Positions 10,351-19,204 of a stretch of 32,504 bases of DNA are shown piece by piece. A program made the translations under genes and the position numbers. The DNA comes from Opitutia bacterium. GTDB taxonomy: Bacteria > Verrucomicrobiota > Verrucomicrobiia > Opitutales > Coraliomargaritaceae. The stretch is from assembly GCA_029252625.1 (NCBI GenBank), contig JAQXBA010000005.1, positions 1 through 32,504 on the forward strand, read 5' to 3'. Below the pieces are notes generated by a model. It was not told the origin of the DNA and did not search any database. It was given only the letters and a program-made list of their open reading frames with translations. Within the stretch, counting starts at the first letter, position 1; the number at the start of each line of letters is the position of its first letter.

Positions 10351-12801
10351 ATGCGTCTACACAACTTATTCTTATCACTTTGTATGTGTGCTGTGGTGGC
10401 GACACTTTCGGCGCAGTCGAGTCGACCAGGAGCATGGCGGGTGGACTATTTGCCCGGCTCGAGTCGCTTGTCATTGGAGTCGCTGCGTACGCTAGTCGTG
10501 CCCGCTCAGGCTGGCGCTTCGTTGTCGGCAGCAGTGGAAGATTTGCGTCACGTATTTGAGCGGCGTACGGGCGTCGCACTGCAGGTCCTGGCGGCTGGAG
10601 CGAATCGCCCGAAGTACGCGATTTACCTTGGCGATTCCGGCGGTAGCCGTAGCCAGCTGCAGAATGATGCATTTATGATTCACCGCCAAGGCACTCGGGT
10701 GTTTGTTGCGGGTGATGGTGAGCGCGGGGTGTTGAATGGAGTGTATGCGCTGTGCGCGGAGCTTCTCGGCGCTCGCTGGTATTGGTCAGGTGACTTAGGC
10801 TTAGAGTTGATTGGTGAGCCGCGCGACAAATTTCCAGAAGGTCGCTGGCACGAAGAGCCCGCGTACGTAATGCGCACGTTCCATCCGATAAATAGCGAAT
10901 TCGGGCGACGCAATCGACTCGTGCGGCGTTTTCAGTTTAATCATGCCTTGGCGAAGGTGTTTACGCCTGCACTCTATGAGGCAGAGCCAGAGATCTTCTC
11001 CGAAGTGTATGGGCGCCGACGCAAGCCGAAGGGCAGCGGCGGCTACGATCCACAGCCTGACTTTACCGAGCCGCGCGCAGTTGAGATTGCCGCCAACGCG
11101 GCACTGGCGGCATTTGAGCAGAATCCCGAGGCGCAGAGTTTTTCACTCTCGATCAATGATAATGTATTGTTTGACGACTCTGAGGCGACACGTCGGGTGA
11201 TTGAACCTGTGGAGTATTTCCGCGGGCGTCCGAATTACACGGATTTGGTGTTTGCTTTCATGAATCAAGTTGCGGCGCGGGTATTTGAAGAGGGCGGCGC
11301 ATGGACGACGCCTGCGGGGGAGCCACGCTATTTAACGGCTTTGGCATATTACTGGACGGAACAGTCGCCATCGTTTCCGCTCCATCCCAGGGTGATGCCG
11401 GTGCTTACCTCGGATCGGGCGCAGTGGCATGATCCTGAGTATCGGGCGCAGGATAAGGCCTTGATTCGACGCTGGGCAGATTCGGGTGCGGAACGGATCG
11501 CGACTTGGGATTATTATTTCGGCGCACCGTATGGGTATCCTCGGCAGTTCAATCAGTGGATTATAGAGAGCCTAAAATATATGAGTGCCAACGGCGTCTC
11601 CGTATTCTTCTCTCAATTGCCTTCGTCGTGGGGTTTGGATGGGTGTAAGGCGTGGTTAGCGGCGCAGTTACTGTGGGACCCGGATCAAGATGCCGCCGCG
11701 CTGCTAGATGAATATTATACGCACTTTTTCGGTGCGGCTGCGGTGCCACTGCGAGCGTTCTACGAGCAAGCCGAGGCGCATCGCAATGCCAACGAGGGCA
11801 AGGCGGAATGGATCAAGTTTTATGAAGACGAATTTGGTATCGAGTTGTTTGACTCCGCGCGACTCAATGAGCTGCGCGCGTTGATCGAGTCGGGCAAAGC
11901 GTTGCTGGCCGACGACCCACGTCGCTTGGCGCGGATCGAGGTGGTGTCGGAGGCGTTTCGCTTGACCGAGTTATTTGCACAGTATCATGCGACCCGATCG
12001 CGTTTGGTTGCGAATGGCTTGGATGTTTTGTCCGAGCGACGTGAGGGCCAAGCAAGTGCGTTAGCGAAACAAGTGAGCGATTTTATCGCTGCGCGCGCAG
12101 CGTTTGATGCGTTTAGCCAAGAGTTACTGAAAGATCCCATACATGCTCGACTGAAGTCGTTTACGAAATATTCAAAGTTAGATCCAGTTGCATTTGCTTT
12201 GGCTGCGATGGCGCAGGCTGAAGTGGAGATTCCGGTAGACGATTATCTGGACTATGCGGCGGTCGCAGAGGTTGCGCAGCAATGGGGAGCGGATGCCGAA
12301 ATGTTTCACTCTAAGCTGTCGAATGTCGATTTGCAGCACGAGGCGATCGCGCTGATGGCGCGCAACTTTCTTGGGCCAGATTTGCCAAAGGTATCTGGCT
12401 GGCATTTTGATTTTCGCCCTGCCGAGCACTTAGCGGTTGGAACTGTTAGTGCGGGACAGGGGATTCGCGTTACGGGTGCAGATGTGTTTTCGATCTTTCG
12501 AGATATTCCAGTAATCTCTGGGCAGCGCTACTTGTTGGATGCCAGCATGGCCTATCAGACGAGTCCGGACAATCGTTCGCAAGTGAAGTTATCGTGGACG
12601 GATCAAAATGGAGATGCACTGGGGCGAGAGACGCTGTTCCGCTGCCCAACGGGGAGTTCGGCGGGGCTGCGACGTGTGGTATTACCAATCCGCGCACCAG
12701 AACACGCGTATACGCTGCGGCTGCGTTTTTTCATCTCGCGACAATACGAGGGAGACTTTTTAGATCTTCACCGTGTGGATTTCGGTTTAATCGCGAAGTG
12801 A
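10351..12801 (+). CDS. Secreted DUF4838 domain protein, glycan-associated
   Basis: An 816-residue exported protein with a signal peptide at about 1-21 (MRLHNLFLSLCMCAVVATLS). Residues about 30-150 match the alpha-glucuronidase/hexosaminidase-type N-terminal accessory fold, including the typical LLGARWYWSGDLG. Residues about 200-480 correspond to DUF4838, a TIM-barrel-like domain with the SLSINDN stretch near residue 268. A helical region follows, and the last 140 residues or so form a beta-rich, carbohydrate-binding-like module. DUF4838 proteins are common in polysaccharide-degrading Bacteroidota and Verrucomicrobiota and are predicted glycoside hydrolases. No enzymatic activity can be assigned from sequence. 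It stands alone, with no sulfatase, transporter or other CAZyme beside it. Confidence 0.85.
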   Translation: MRLHNLFLSLCMCAVVATLSAQSSRPGAWRVDYLPGSSRLSLESLRTLVVPAQAGASLSAAVEDLRHVFERRTGVALQVLAAGANRPKYAIYLGDSGGSRSQLQNDAFMIHRQGTRVFVAGDGERGVLNGVYALCAELLGARWYWSGDLGLELIGEPRDKFPEGRWHEEPAYVMRTFHPINSEFGRRNRLVRRFQFNHALAKVFTPALYEAEPEIFSEVYGRRRKPKGSGGYDPQPDFTEPRAVEIAANAALAAFEQNPEAQSFSLSINDNVLFDDSEATRRVIEPVEYFRGRPNYTDLVFAFMNQVAARVFEEGGAWTTPAGEPRYLTALAYYWTEQSPSFPLHPRVMPVLTSDRAQWHDPEYRAQDKALIRRWADSGAERIATWDYYFGAPYGYPRQFNQWIIESLKYMSANGVSVFFSQLPSSWGLDGCKAWLAAQLLWDPDQDAAALLDEYYTHFFGAAAVPLRAFYEQAEAHRNANEGKAEWIKFYEDEFGIELFDSARLNELRALIESGKALLADDPRRLARIEVVSEAFRLTELFAQYHATRSRLVANGLDVLSERREGQASALAKQVSDFIAARAAFDAFSQELLKDPIHARLKSFTKYSKLDPVAFALAAMAQAEVEIPVDDYLDYAAVAEVAQQWGADAEMFHSKLSNVDLQHEAIALMARNFLGPDLPKVSGWHFDFRPAEHLAVGTVSAGQGIRVTGADVFSIFRDIPVISGQRYLLDASMAYQTSPDNRSQVKLSWTDQNGDALGRETLFRCPTGSSAGLRRVVLPIRAPEHAYTLRLRFFISRQYEGDFLDLHRVDFGLIAK

Positions 12802-12814
12802 TCGAATCGGGCTG

Positions 12815-13381
12815 TTAAGTTTTGCGCGCAACCCAGAGGATTGGTGGCACGCGGCTACCTGTGACGATAGGCTCGTGGCTTTCCACTGTCCAGCCACGCT
12901 CCTCGACTGTCTGCATCCAGTTCGCAACTTGAGTGGCTTCAGTTTGGCCACCGTCGTGTCCGCGGTAGGCGACGACGAGTAGTAGTCCGTCTGACTTGAG
13001 CAATTCACCGGCTGCGCGCAGTGCGCCCAGAGTGGATTCAGGTTCGGTCTGGATGCTTTTGTCGCTGCCAGGGAGGTAGCCTAGGTTAAAAGTGATCGCG
13101 CTAATTGTCTGCGCGTATGTCGAGCAAAGCGATGCGAGCGCTTGCGCATGGTCAGCCACCATTAGCTCGGCTTGAGCGAGGCAACCGGCCGCTTTAAGCC
13201 GTGTGCGGGTGGCATCGATCGCGGAGGTCTGAATGTCGATGGCGATGACGTGGCCTGCGGTGCCGACCAGTGTGGCCATCACTGTGCTATCGTAGCCGTT
13301 ACCAGCGGTGGCATCGAGCACATGGTCGCCTGGCTTGAGTTGTTGGCTGAGGTGATCGTGAACTAGATCAGTGAGTTGCAT
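12815..13381 (-). CDS. mnmM: YtqB/MnmM-family SAM-dependent tRNA methyltransferase
   Basis: A 188-residue class I methyltransferase. SAM motif I is DATAGNGYD (residues 23-31), and the family signature NLGYLPGSDK is at about 99-108. This signature is typical of YtqB, which methylates 5-aminomethyl-(2-thio)uridine at the tRNA wobble position to give mnm5(s2)U. I chose ATG 13381, giving MQLTDLVHDHL, which matches the family N-terminus; a longer frame to 13456 would run well into the upstream gene. The start lies 14 bases inside the upstream FAD oxidoreductase gene, so the two are probably co-translated. The symbol is given by family resemblance; substrate specificity is inferred. Confidence 0.85.
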   Translation of the reverse strand: MQLTDLVHDHLSQQLKPGDHVLDATAGNGYDSTVMATLVGTAGHVIAIDIQTSAIDATRTRLKAAGCLAQAELMVADHAQALASLCSTYAQTISAITFNLGYLPGSDKSIQTEPESTLGALRAAGELLKSDGLLLVVAYRGHDGGQTEATQVANWMQTVEERGWTVESHEPIVTGSRVPPILWVARKT

Positions 13382-14465
13382 CGGTATGAGGAGCTTGAGT
13401 GCTGGTGTCGAGGAAGCGTGCAATGTCGATTTCAGGATCGAGCGCTTCGCCCCCAAGTAGGTGGGCTAAGAATTGACGAATCAATTCTGGGGCGAGTGAG
13501 GCGCCTTTGGAGCCAAGCCCATTAAAAATATGCAGTCCCGCTTCGGTCGGATGGTCGCCGATGAAGGGGCGGATGTCTTTGGTGGACGGGCGTAGGCCGG
13601 CGTAGTGCTGCTTGACTGTGAGCGCGTGTTGTGGGGCTATGAAGGAGCGGGCGGCATCAAGCAGTTCGCGCGCGCCGGCCTCGGTCGGTTCGGGCGAGGC
13701 GTCGTCGCTGTCATAGGTCGCACCGAGGCGAAAGGTATGATCGCCGTAAGGCAGCAGCCACTTACGATGGTGGTAGATCGCCCGCGGCAGATCGAGTGTG
13801 GGGCACTCGAGTATCAGGGTTTCGCCTTTAGCGGGGGTGAGCGGTAGCCAATTGAACCATGGATTGGACTGCATGCCGACGCCTTCGGTAAAGATAATGT
13901 GATTCGCCTGGAGGCCGTGATAGCGCCATTGTAAGTCATCTCGGGTTAATTCGGCGTGGCTAAAAGTCTCGTCGCGGAAGATACCTGCTTGGCTGAAATG
14001 CTTACGCAGAGTTTGCAGGAGTCGTGGCAACTGAACGTAGGCGGCTTGTTTAATGTGAAAGCTGCCATGTGTGTCTTCGAATGAATCGGGGCCGTCGCCC
14101 GCGGGAACGGGGTCGCCAAGCACATTGGCGTAGCGTGGATTGCGCATGCGCCTGCCCATGCGTTTAACGTCGGTACTATTTCGGCAATAGCGGATGAGGG
14201 GAACCGAGTGGTACAGTTCGACCTCGAACTGTTGCTCCAGCTCGCGATAAGTGGCAGCGGCATGTGAGATCAGTCGATCGAAGCCCCAGCTCTTTGTCAT
14301 CCAGCGGCCAGTGACGGGATTGATGATACCGCCGGCGACTTGCGAGGCGTTCGGCAGCGTGGTGCTGCCGATGAGTGTCACGTGTTGCCCAGCTTGCTCC
14401 AATCGCCATGCAAGCAGGCAACCCGCGAGACCCGCGCCGACCACAATATGTTTTTGGATCCTCAT
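13368..14465 (-). CDS. FAD-dependent oxidoreductase (DAO family), MnmC C-domain-like
   Basis: A 365-residue flavoprotein with an N-terminal dinucleotide-binding motif (VVGAGLAG, G10-G15). It also has NPVTGRWMTKSW at about residues 50-61, and a C-terminal FAD-contact region with HYAGLRPSTKDIRPFIG and GLGSKGASLAP. The NPVTGR and GLRP elements occur in DAO proteins related to the oxidase half of MnmC, which removes the carboxymethyl group from cmnm5U34 in tRNA. The start is supported by AAGAGGT six bases before the ATG. It overlaps the MnmM-like methyltransferase, the next step in the same pathway, so a tRNA-modifying role is likely, though a glycine/D-amino-acid oxidase cannot be excluded. It is divergent from yraN. 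Confidence 0.8.
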   Translation of the reverse strand: MRIQKHIVVGAGLAGCLLAWRLEQAGQHVTLIGSTTLPNASQVAGGIINPVTGRWMTKSWGFDRLISHAAATYRELEQQFEVELYHSVPLIRYCRNSTDVKRMGRRMRNPRYANVLGDPVPAGDGPDSFEDTHGSFHIKQAAYVQLPRLLQTLRKHFSQAGIFRDETFSHAELTRDDLQWRYHGLQANHIIFTEGVGMQSNPWFNWLPLTPAKGETLILECPTLDLPRAIYHHRKWLLPYGDHTFRLGATYDSDDASPEPTEAGARELLDAARSFIAPQHALTVKQHYAGLRPSTKDIRPFIGDHPTEAGLHIFNGLGSKGASLAPELIRQFLAHLLGGEALDPEIDIARFLDTSTQAPHTDATH

Positions 14466-14578
14466 GATTGACCTCTTACAAAGCGTGTATTCTGAAAATC
14501 TGGAAAGCTAAAAAGCAGCGCTGTGCTATTTCTATCTGATTTCTTGCTAACAATGCCCAATTCGCTACTAATTGAAGA

Positions 14579-15034
14579 GTGAATATTTTTCATGCTATCC
14601 GTGCGTTTCGTTGGGGGATAAGGCTGCGTCGTTTGCCGGAGGAGAGCACGCGGGCGCAGCGGGGTACCTTCGGTGAAGATCTCGCGGCGGATCATTGTCG
14701 ACGCGTGCTGGGTTATCGTGAAATCGTCCGGAACTGGCGCTATAAGCGGGATGAGATCGATCTTATCTGTCAGGATGGTGAGGTTTTGGTTTTTGTTGAA
14801 GTGCGTGCGCGCTCGGAAGCGGCCTTAGTTTCTGGATTTTATTCGGTGGCCCGGCATAAAAAGGAAGTTTTGAGACGCGGTTGTGGAAGTTATTTAAAGC
14901 AGTTGAAGAAACCCCCAAAGCACTTCCGCTTTGACATTATAGACGTCTCGATTTGCAAAGGAGGGCGTGGAGAGTTGCGTCATTACCCAAATGTGCCTCT
15001 TTTCCATAAACATTTTTCAGTCCAACGCCAATAG
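14579..15034 (+). CDS. yraN: YraN family protein (UPF0102), nuclease-fold
   Basis: A 151-residue protein with the UPF0102 core: RGTFGEDLAADHC, then GYREIVRNWRYKRDEIDLIC, then VLVFVEVRARS. The conserved E, D and ExR residues correspond to the metal site of the Holliday-junction-resolvase-like fold. The usual GEIDLIA reads DEIDLIC here. The start is GTG 14579, with GAAGAG running almost up to it. Its biological role is unknown. It is two bases upstream of zwf, so it is probably the first gene of a yraN-zwf-opcA transcript. Confidence 0.88.
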   Translation: MNIFHAIRAFRWGIRLRRLPEESTRAQRGTFGEDLAADHCRRVLGYREIVRNWRYKRDEIDLICQDGEVLVFVEVRARSEAALVSGFYSVARHKKEVLRRGCGSYLKQLKKPPKHFRFDIIDVSICKGGRGELRHYPNVPLFHKHFSVQRQ

Positions 15035-15036
15035 CC

Positions 15037-16593
15037 ATGACGAACGAAACAGACGAATCTAGACACCCTTTTCTAAAAGGCTTGAGTAAGCATCGAGGCG
15101 CACCGCCCACAGTCGTGGTTATTTTTGGTGCCTCCGGCGACTTGACTGCGCGTAAGCTGGTGCCTGCTATTTTTAATCTCGGGGTAGATAATTTGCTGCC
15201 TGGGGAGTTTCACTTGATAGGTTTCGGACGTAAGCCAATGGAGGATGAACAGTTCCGTGAAATTATGGATGAGGCGATTGGTGAGCATTCGCGCCGACCT
15301 CTTAATCATGAGATATGGGAGCGTGTGCGCCAGAATATGACGTATCATGCGGGTGGATACGACGAGGGCGCCGCGTTTGCTTCGCTTGCGAAAAAGATCG
15401 ATGAGATCGAGGCTGAGCTTGGCCGTGATGTCCAGCGACTGTTTTATATTTCGACGCCACCGAGCGTGTTCCAGCCGATTGTTGAGAACCTTGGCAGCAG
15501 TGGCATGGCGCAAGCACATGTGCATACGAAGCTGGCTTCGAAGGTGATCATTGAGAAACCTTTCGGTCGCGACTTGGCTTCGGCGCGGGCGTTAAATGCC
15601 ACCCTTAATAGTGTGTTTGAAGAGCCGCAGATCTATCGGATTGACCACTATCTGGGCAAGGAGACGGTACAGGATCTGTTAGTACAGCGTTTTGCGAATT
15701 CGATTTTTGAACCGATGTGGAACCGTGGGCATGTCGATTGCGTGCAGATTACAGTCGCGGAGAATCTAGGTGTCGGCACGCGTGGTGGTTATTACGATAC
15801 TAGTGGTGCGCTGCGCGATATGATTCAGAACCATACGATGCAACTGGTTGCACTGACGGCGATGGAGCCACCAGTCTCACTCGATCCAGAGTCGATTCGC
15901 GATGAGAAGGTTAAAGTGTTGAAGGCAATCCAACCGCTGGAGCTGAAGGAAGATGGCGGCGATGTCGTTCGCGGCCGCTACACGGAAGGTGTGGTCAATG
16001 GTGAGCCGGTTGAGAGCTACATGGATGCACAGGGTATTCCGGCAGATTCATCCACCGAGACTTACGCGGCCTTACGCTTGTCGATTAACAATTGGCGCTG
16101 GCAGGGTGTGCCGTTTTATATTCGTTCGGGTAAACGGATGGCGCGGCGTGCCAGCGAAATTGCGATTCAGTTCAAACGTCCTCCGGGCATTCTCTTTTCG
16201 GAGGGTAAAAAGTTCGACGTGGCGCAAAATACAATGGTGATTCGTATCCAACCAGACGAAGGTGTGACATTGATCATGAATTCGAAGGTTCCTGGTCTGG
16301 AAACGCGCACGCAGCCAGTGAAGATGCACTTCCGTTATGCGACGACTTTTGGTTCCAACACTCCTGAAGCGTATGAGCGTTTGATTCTCGATGCAATGAT
16401 CGGCGATAGCACACTCTTTATTCGTGGCGATGAGACGGAGGCTTCTTGGAATTTGGTGACGCCTATTTTAGAGCACTGGGAAAAGTGCGGTCAAAGTGGG
16501 CTAGCAGAGTATGCGTCCGGTTCATGGGGCCCGGTCGAGAGCGAACGCTTGCTTCAAGAAAAAGGCCATCAATGGCGCCGCTCAGGTTCGTAG
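15037..16593 (+). CDS. zwf: Glucose-6-phosphate 1-dehydrogenase
   Basis: A 518-residue enzyme of the usual length that oxidises glucose 6-phosphate to 6-phosphogluconolactone with NADP+, the entry to the oxidative pentose phosphate pathway. The nucleotide-binding motif is FGASGDLTARKL (G31-L41). The substrate segment is RIDHYLGKE with H204 and K209. The catalytic histidine is H266 in RDMIQNHTMQL, and IEKPFGRD is also present. It begins two bases after yraN and is followed 45 bases later by opcA, whose product promotes assembly or activation of this enzyme. No Shine-Dalgarno is evident, so coupling to yraN is likely. Confidence 0.98.
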   Translation: MTNETDESRHPFLKGLSKHRGAPPTVVVIFGASGDLTARKLVPAIFNLGVDNLLPGEFHLIGFGRKPMEDEQFREIMDEAIGEHSRRPLNHEIWERVRQNMTYHAGGYDEGAAFASLAKKIDEIEAELGRDVQRLFYISTPPSVFQPIVENLGSSGMAQAHVHTKLASKVIIEKPFGRDLASARALNATLNSVFEEPQIYRIDHYLGKETVQDLLVQRFANSIFEPMWNRGHVDCVQITVAENLGVGTRGGYYDTSGALRDMIQNHTMQLVALTAMEPPVSLDPESIRDEKVKVLKAIQPLELKEDGGDVVRGRYTEGVVNGEPVESYMDAQGIPADSSTETYAALRLSINNWRWQGVPFYIRSGKRMARRASEIAIQFKRPPGILFSEGKKFDVAQNTMVIRIQPDEGVTLIMNSKVPGLETRTQPVKMHFRYATTFGSNTPEAYERLILDAMIGDSTLFIRGDETEASWNLVTPILEHWEKCGQSGLAEYASGSWGPVESERLLQEKGHQWRRSGS

Positions 16594-16638
16594 CCATTCA
16601 AATAAGAACTGACTTTCAGTGTTCAAAAACATTTCATT

Positions 16639-17622
16639 ATGGCCGATTTAATTAATGCCCTTCCAGGTGTCGAACTTCCTGTTCGCGAGGTGACCACTCG
16701 GCTCGCTTCAATGTGGGACTCGGAGCTTGGTACTACGCATCTGGAGTCGCGCGCCTCACAGATGAATGTGGTGCTGCACTTCGGCCTAGAAGTAAGTGCA
16801 GAAGAGGCCCGAGAGCGCTTCGATGCACTGATTCGTTTCGCACAGCGCTACCCGAGTCGAATTATTGTGCTATGCCCGACACGTGCGGATCTAGAGGGTG
16901 GGATGGAGAGTAAGCTCTTCAGCCAATGTTATATTGGTGATTCGCACCGCGAGATGTGCTGCTGCGAAGCCTTGATGCTGCGTTATAAGCCGGAGGATTT
17001 CGGCTATTTGGCCAATCAAGTGTCGATCTGGTTGGAAGGCGATTTGCCGACCTATCACTGGTTTAGCGGGGTCCCAGCGAAGCGGATTGAGACTTATTTT
17101 GATAATTTGCTACTTGGCGTGCGTCGTTGTGTTTACGACAGCTCAGTCGAGTTGGAAGATTTATCGAAGCTGAATTGGCCAGATCCGAGCCGCGTGGGTG
17201 ATTTGGCCAAGGCGCGCTTGCTGCCAGCTCGGCAGGCGATCGGCCAGTTTATGAGTGGCTATTCGGTCGAGTGCCTGTGCGATGGCTTGCAGACGGTTCG
17301 TGTACGACACTGCGCATCGATGCCTGGGGAAGGACGTGGGCTGCTGGAATGGGTGCAGTCGTGTTTGTCAGACTGTGAAGGTAGCAAGTCGCGCGTATCG
17401 GTCGGCGCGGAATTCTCGCTGATCGAATTAGAGTCGTCAGACTTGTGTGTGTTGGAGCTCGAATTTGTGTACAACGACGAACGATACTTGAAATGCCGCA
17501 AGTTCAAGGACGGCTCACGCGGAGAAATCCATGCCTTGCTAGGCAAAGGTGAGGTCGAGATCTACACGCGAGTGAAGCCAATGGCGACCGAGCAAGCACT
17601 GGCCGAAGCCTTTTTCTTTTAA
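16639..17622 (+). CDS. opcA: Glucose-6-phosphate dehydrogenase assembly protein OpcA
   Basis: A 327-residue protein with the OpcA layout: an alpha/beta N-terminal domain (about 1-190) including LEGDLPTYHWFSG at about 133-145, and a C-terminal region (about 195-327) ending in a beta-rich segment. OpcA is known from cyanobacteria and actinobacteria as an allosteric or assembly partner that binds and activates Zwf. Its place directly after zwf supports the call. No catalytic residues are expected. Convergent with the peroxiredoxin gene. Confidence 0.9.
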   Translation: MADLINALPGVELPVREVTTRLASMWDSELGTTHLESRASQMNVVLHFGLEVSAEEARERFDALIRFAQRYPSRIIVLCPTRADLEGGMESKLFSQCYIGDSHREMCCCEALMLRYKPEDFGYLANQVSIWLEGDLPTYHWFSGVPAKRIETYFDNLLLGVRRCVYDSSVELEDLSKLNWPDPSRVGDLAKARLLPARQAIGQFMSGYSVECLCDGLQTVRVRHCASMPGEGRGLLEWVQSCLSDCEGSKSRVSVGAEFSLIELESSDLCVLELEFVYNDERYLKCRKFKDGSRGEIHALLGKGEVEIYTRVKPMATEQALAEAFFF

Positions 17623-17656
17623 GCCGACGATTCGTAGTGCGCCTCAGTGCGGCTTA
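17620..17656. terminator. Probable bidirectional terminator between opcA and the peroxiredoxin gene
   Basis: Two 7-bp arms, TAAGCCG (17620-17626) and CGGCTTA (17650-17656), with a 23-base spacer, lie between convergent genes. Each arm includes the stop codon of the gene that runs into it. A pyrimidine run sits before the left arm, giving A-residues for the other strand, while TTTG follows the right arm. The long loop makes it weaker than a classical terminator. Confidence 0.4.
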
Positions 17657-18148
17657 TTTGTCGAGCTCATCGAGGGCTGCGAGCACATCGTCAGCCTGAT
17701 TCGCGGTCGAAGCTTTCAAGTCGAGCCATACTAGTTTGCCGTCTTTAAAGATATAGGCCTGACGACTCCAACGGCTCTTATCAAATGCAGTACTCACTAC
17801 TTTGTCGGTATCGGCAATGAGCGTGAAAGGAAGCTGATGTTTATTGCGAAACGCCGCTTGTGTCTTGGCGGTATCAGCTGAAACGCCAAAGATGGTCACG
17901 CCACGTCGTTGTAGCACTTCCCAGGAGTCACGAAGGCTGCAGGCTTGCTTGGTACATCCGGGAGTCATTGCCTTCGGGTAAAAAAAGACTACGCTGGTGC
18001 CAGTGTTGAACACGGCACCCAGATCGATTGTGTTACCAGTATGATCAGTGGCGGAAATTTGTGGTGCGTCACTGCCGACCGTTAGTCCAGCGGTGAGTAT
18101 GTTGGCGAATAAGGAAAAAATCATTAGCGGAATAAAAGTAAGTTTCAT
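17654..18148 (-). CDS. Exported PrxQ/Bcp-type peroxiredoxin
   Basis: A 164-residue thiol peroxidase with a likely signal peptide or anchor at about 1-20 (MKLTFIPLMIFSLFANILTA). The active-site segment is TPGCTKQACSLRD, with peroxidatic C65 and a second cysteine C70 five residues on, the atypical 2-Cys pattern of PrxQ/Bcp. The FFYPKAMTPGC stretch is standard. It should reduce peroxides outside the cytoplasm, with electrons from a thioredoxin-like partner not seen in the window. It is the last of five minus-strand genes with short spacings. Confidence 0.9.
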   Translation of the reverse strand: MKLTFIPLMIFSLFANILTAGLTVGSDAPQISATDHTGNTIDLGAVFNTGTSVVFFYPKAMTPGCTKQACSLRDSWEVLQRRGVTIFGVSADTAKTQAAFRNKHQLPFTLIADTDKVVSTAFDKSRWSRQAYIFKDGKLVWLDLKASTANQADDVLAALDELDK

Positions 18149-18221
18149 ATATTGTAATCGAGTTGTGGCCTCAGACCTTACAGCTGAATGATAAAAACCT
18201 CCGATTAAGACTTGCTGTGCT

Positions 18222-18620
18222 CTACCGACCCCGCGTGGAAAAGCGTTTCACGTCGGCCAGCTTCTTAGTGGTGCGCTCCAAGCAACTGGCAAGTGTCTTA
18301 AAAATTTTGATCGCGATCTCGGGACATTCGCAGATCACGTTTTCCATGTCACCGTCGTCATATTTTATGACGGTGATCGTAGCGCGGGCTTTGACGGAGC
18401 AAGTGCGGGGCTTACCTAGGATATCGCCAAACTCGCCAAAAACAGTGCCAGAATACATCAGGACGTTGAGCATAATATCGTCTTTATGGACTTCGACGGG
18501 ACCTTTTTCTAAGACATAAAACCCCGTGCTCACAGAGCCTTGTTTGATAATACTTGTACCTGAACGATCTTCCTCAGTTTGTTGCACAGTTTTATCAAAT
18601 CGATTGTAATCGTTAAGCAA
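18222..18620 (-). CDS. Stand-alone cyclic-nucleotide-binding domain protein
   Basis: A 132-residue protein that is essentially one cNMP-binding (CAP/Crp-type) beta-roll with C-terminal helices. The visible parts are SIIKQGSVSTGFYVLEKG, then the phosphate-binding-cassette position GTVFGEFGDILGKPRTCSVKA (about 65-85), then a helical end. There is no helix-turn-helix, so it is not a typical Crp regulator. The cassette matches the GE and PR-T/S pattern of nucleotide binders. The only start is TTG 18620, with GGGGAG 3 bases upstream. The frame stays open further upstream (through 18701) without ATG or GTG, so the N-terminus is uncertain. Partner unknown. Confidence 0.8.
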   Translation of the reverse strand: MLNDYNRFDKTVQQTEEDRSGTSIIKQGSVSTGFYVLEKGPVEVHKDDIMLNVLMYSGTVFGEFGDILGKPRTCSVKARATITVIKYDDGDMENVICECPEIAIKIFKTLASCLERTTKKLADVKRFSTRGR

Positions 18621-18700
18621 CCTCTCCCCAACATAAGCACAGTGCCGATGCGCACGAATGGTCAGGTTGTCATTGCCTGGACACCCTCCAATACCGGTAT

Positions 18701-19180
18701 TTATGCCGCGTCTTTTAGCTGGTCCGGTCCGTCTTCTTTGGGGGTAGTGTCGATCAGTTCGACTTTCGCGCTGTTAATCGCGCTCTGAATTTCTTTGAGT
18801 TTTGTGTCGCTCAGGCCGCTCGGCTTCTCTTCGCTGTTTGCGATCAACTCATAGCGTTTGGCAGTTGCATCGCCACGCACGGACAGTGCGAAGGTGAGCG
18901 CTTTGTCGAGTTGGCCCTTGGCTTCATCGCTGAGATACCAGAGTTGGCGGTGGATCGCGCCAGTGGCAATGCCGTGGTCGATGATTGTCGCCCATTGGGC
19001 TATCGCTTGGGCTTCCATGGTGGATTGACCAGAGATGTAAATGCTCAGCGGTAGTTGTAGTGCGTTGGCGATGGCGTGGGCGCGCATGTTGGTCGCGCCA
19101 TAGCGAGCGCCGGTTTCGAATACGGCAATTGCACCGAAGACAAGTGCCAACGGTAAGAGCAAGTTTCTTAATGTATTCAT
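18701..19180 (-). CDS. Hypothetical membrane-anchored protein
   Basis: A 159-residue protein with a single hydrophobic N-terminal segment (about residues 6-22, LLLPLALVFGAIAVFE). The rest is a soluble, mostly helical region with a charged tail (TTPKEDGPDQLKDAA). I recognise no domain. It starts 24 bases after pyruvate kinase in the same direction and probably shares its transcript. Extracytoplasmic location is inferred. Confidence 0.7.
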   Translation of the reverse strand: MNTLRNLLLPLALVFGAIAVFETGARYGATNMRAHAIANALQLPLSIYISGQSTMEAQAIAQWATIIDHGIATGAIHRQLWYLSDEAKGQLDKALTFALSVRGDATAKRYELIANSEEKPSGLSDTKLKEIQSAINSAKVELIDTTPKEDGPDQLKDAA

Positions 19181-19204
19181 TTAAATTGCGGAGATCACTG
19201 CCTT

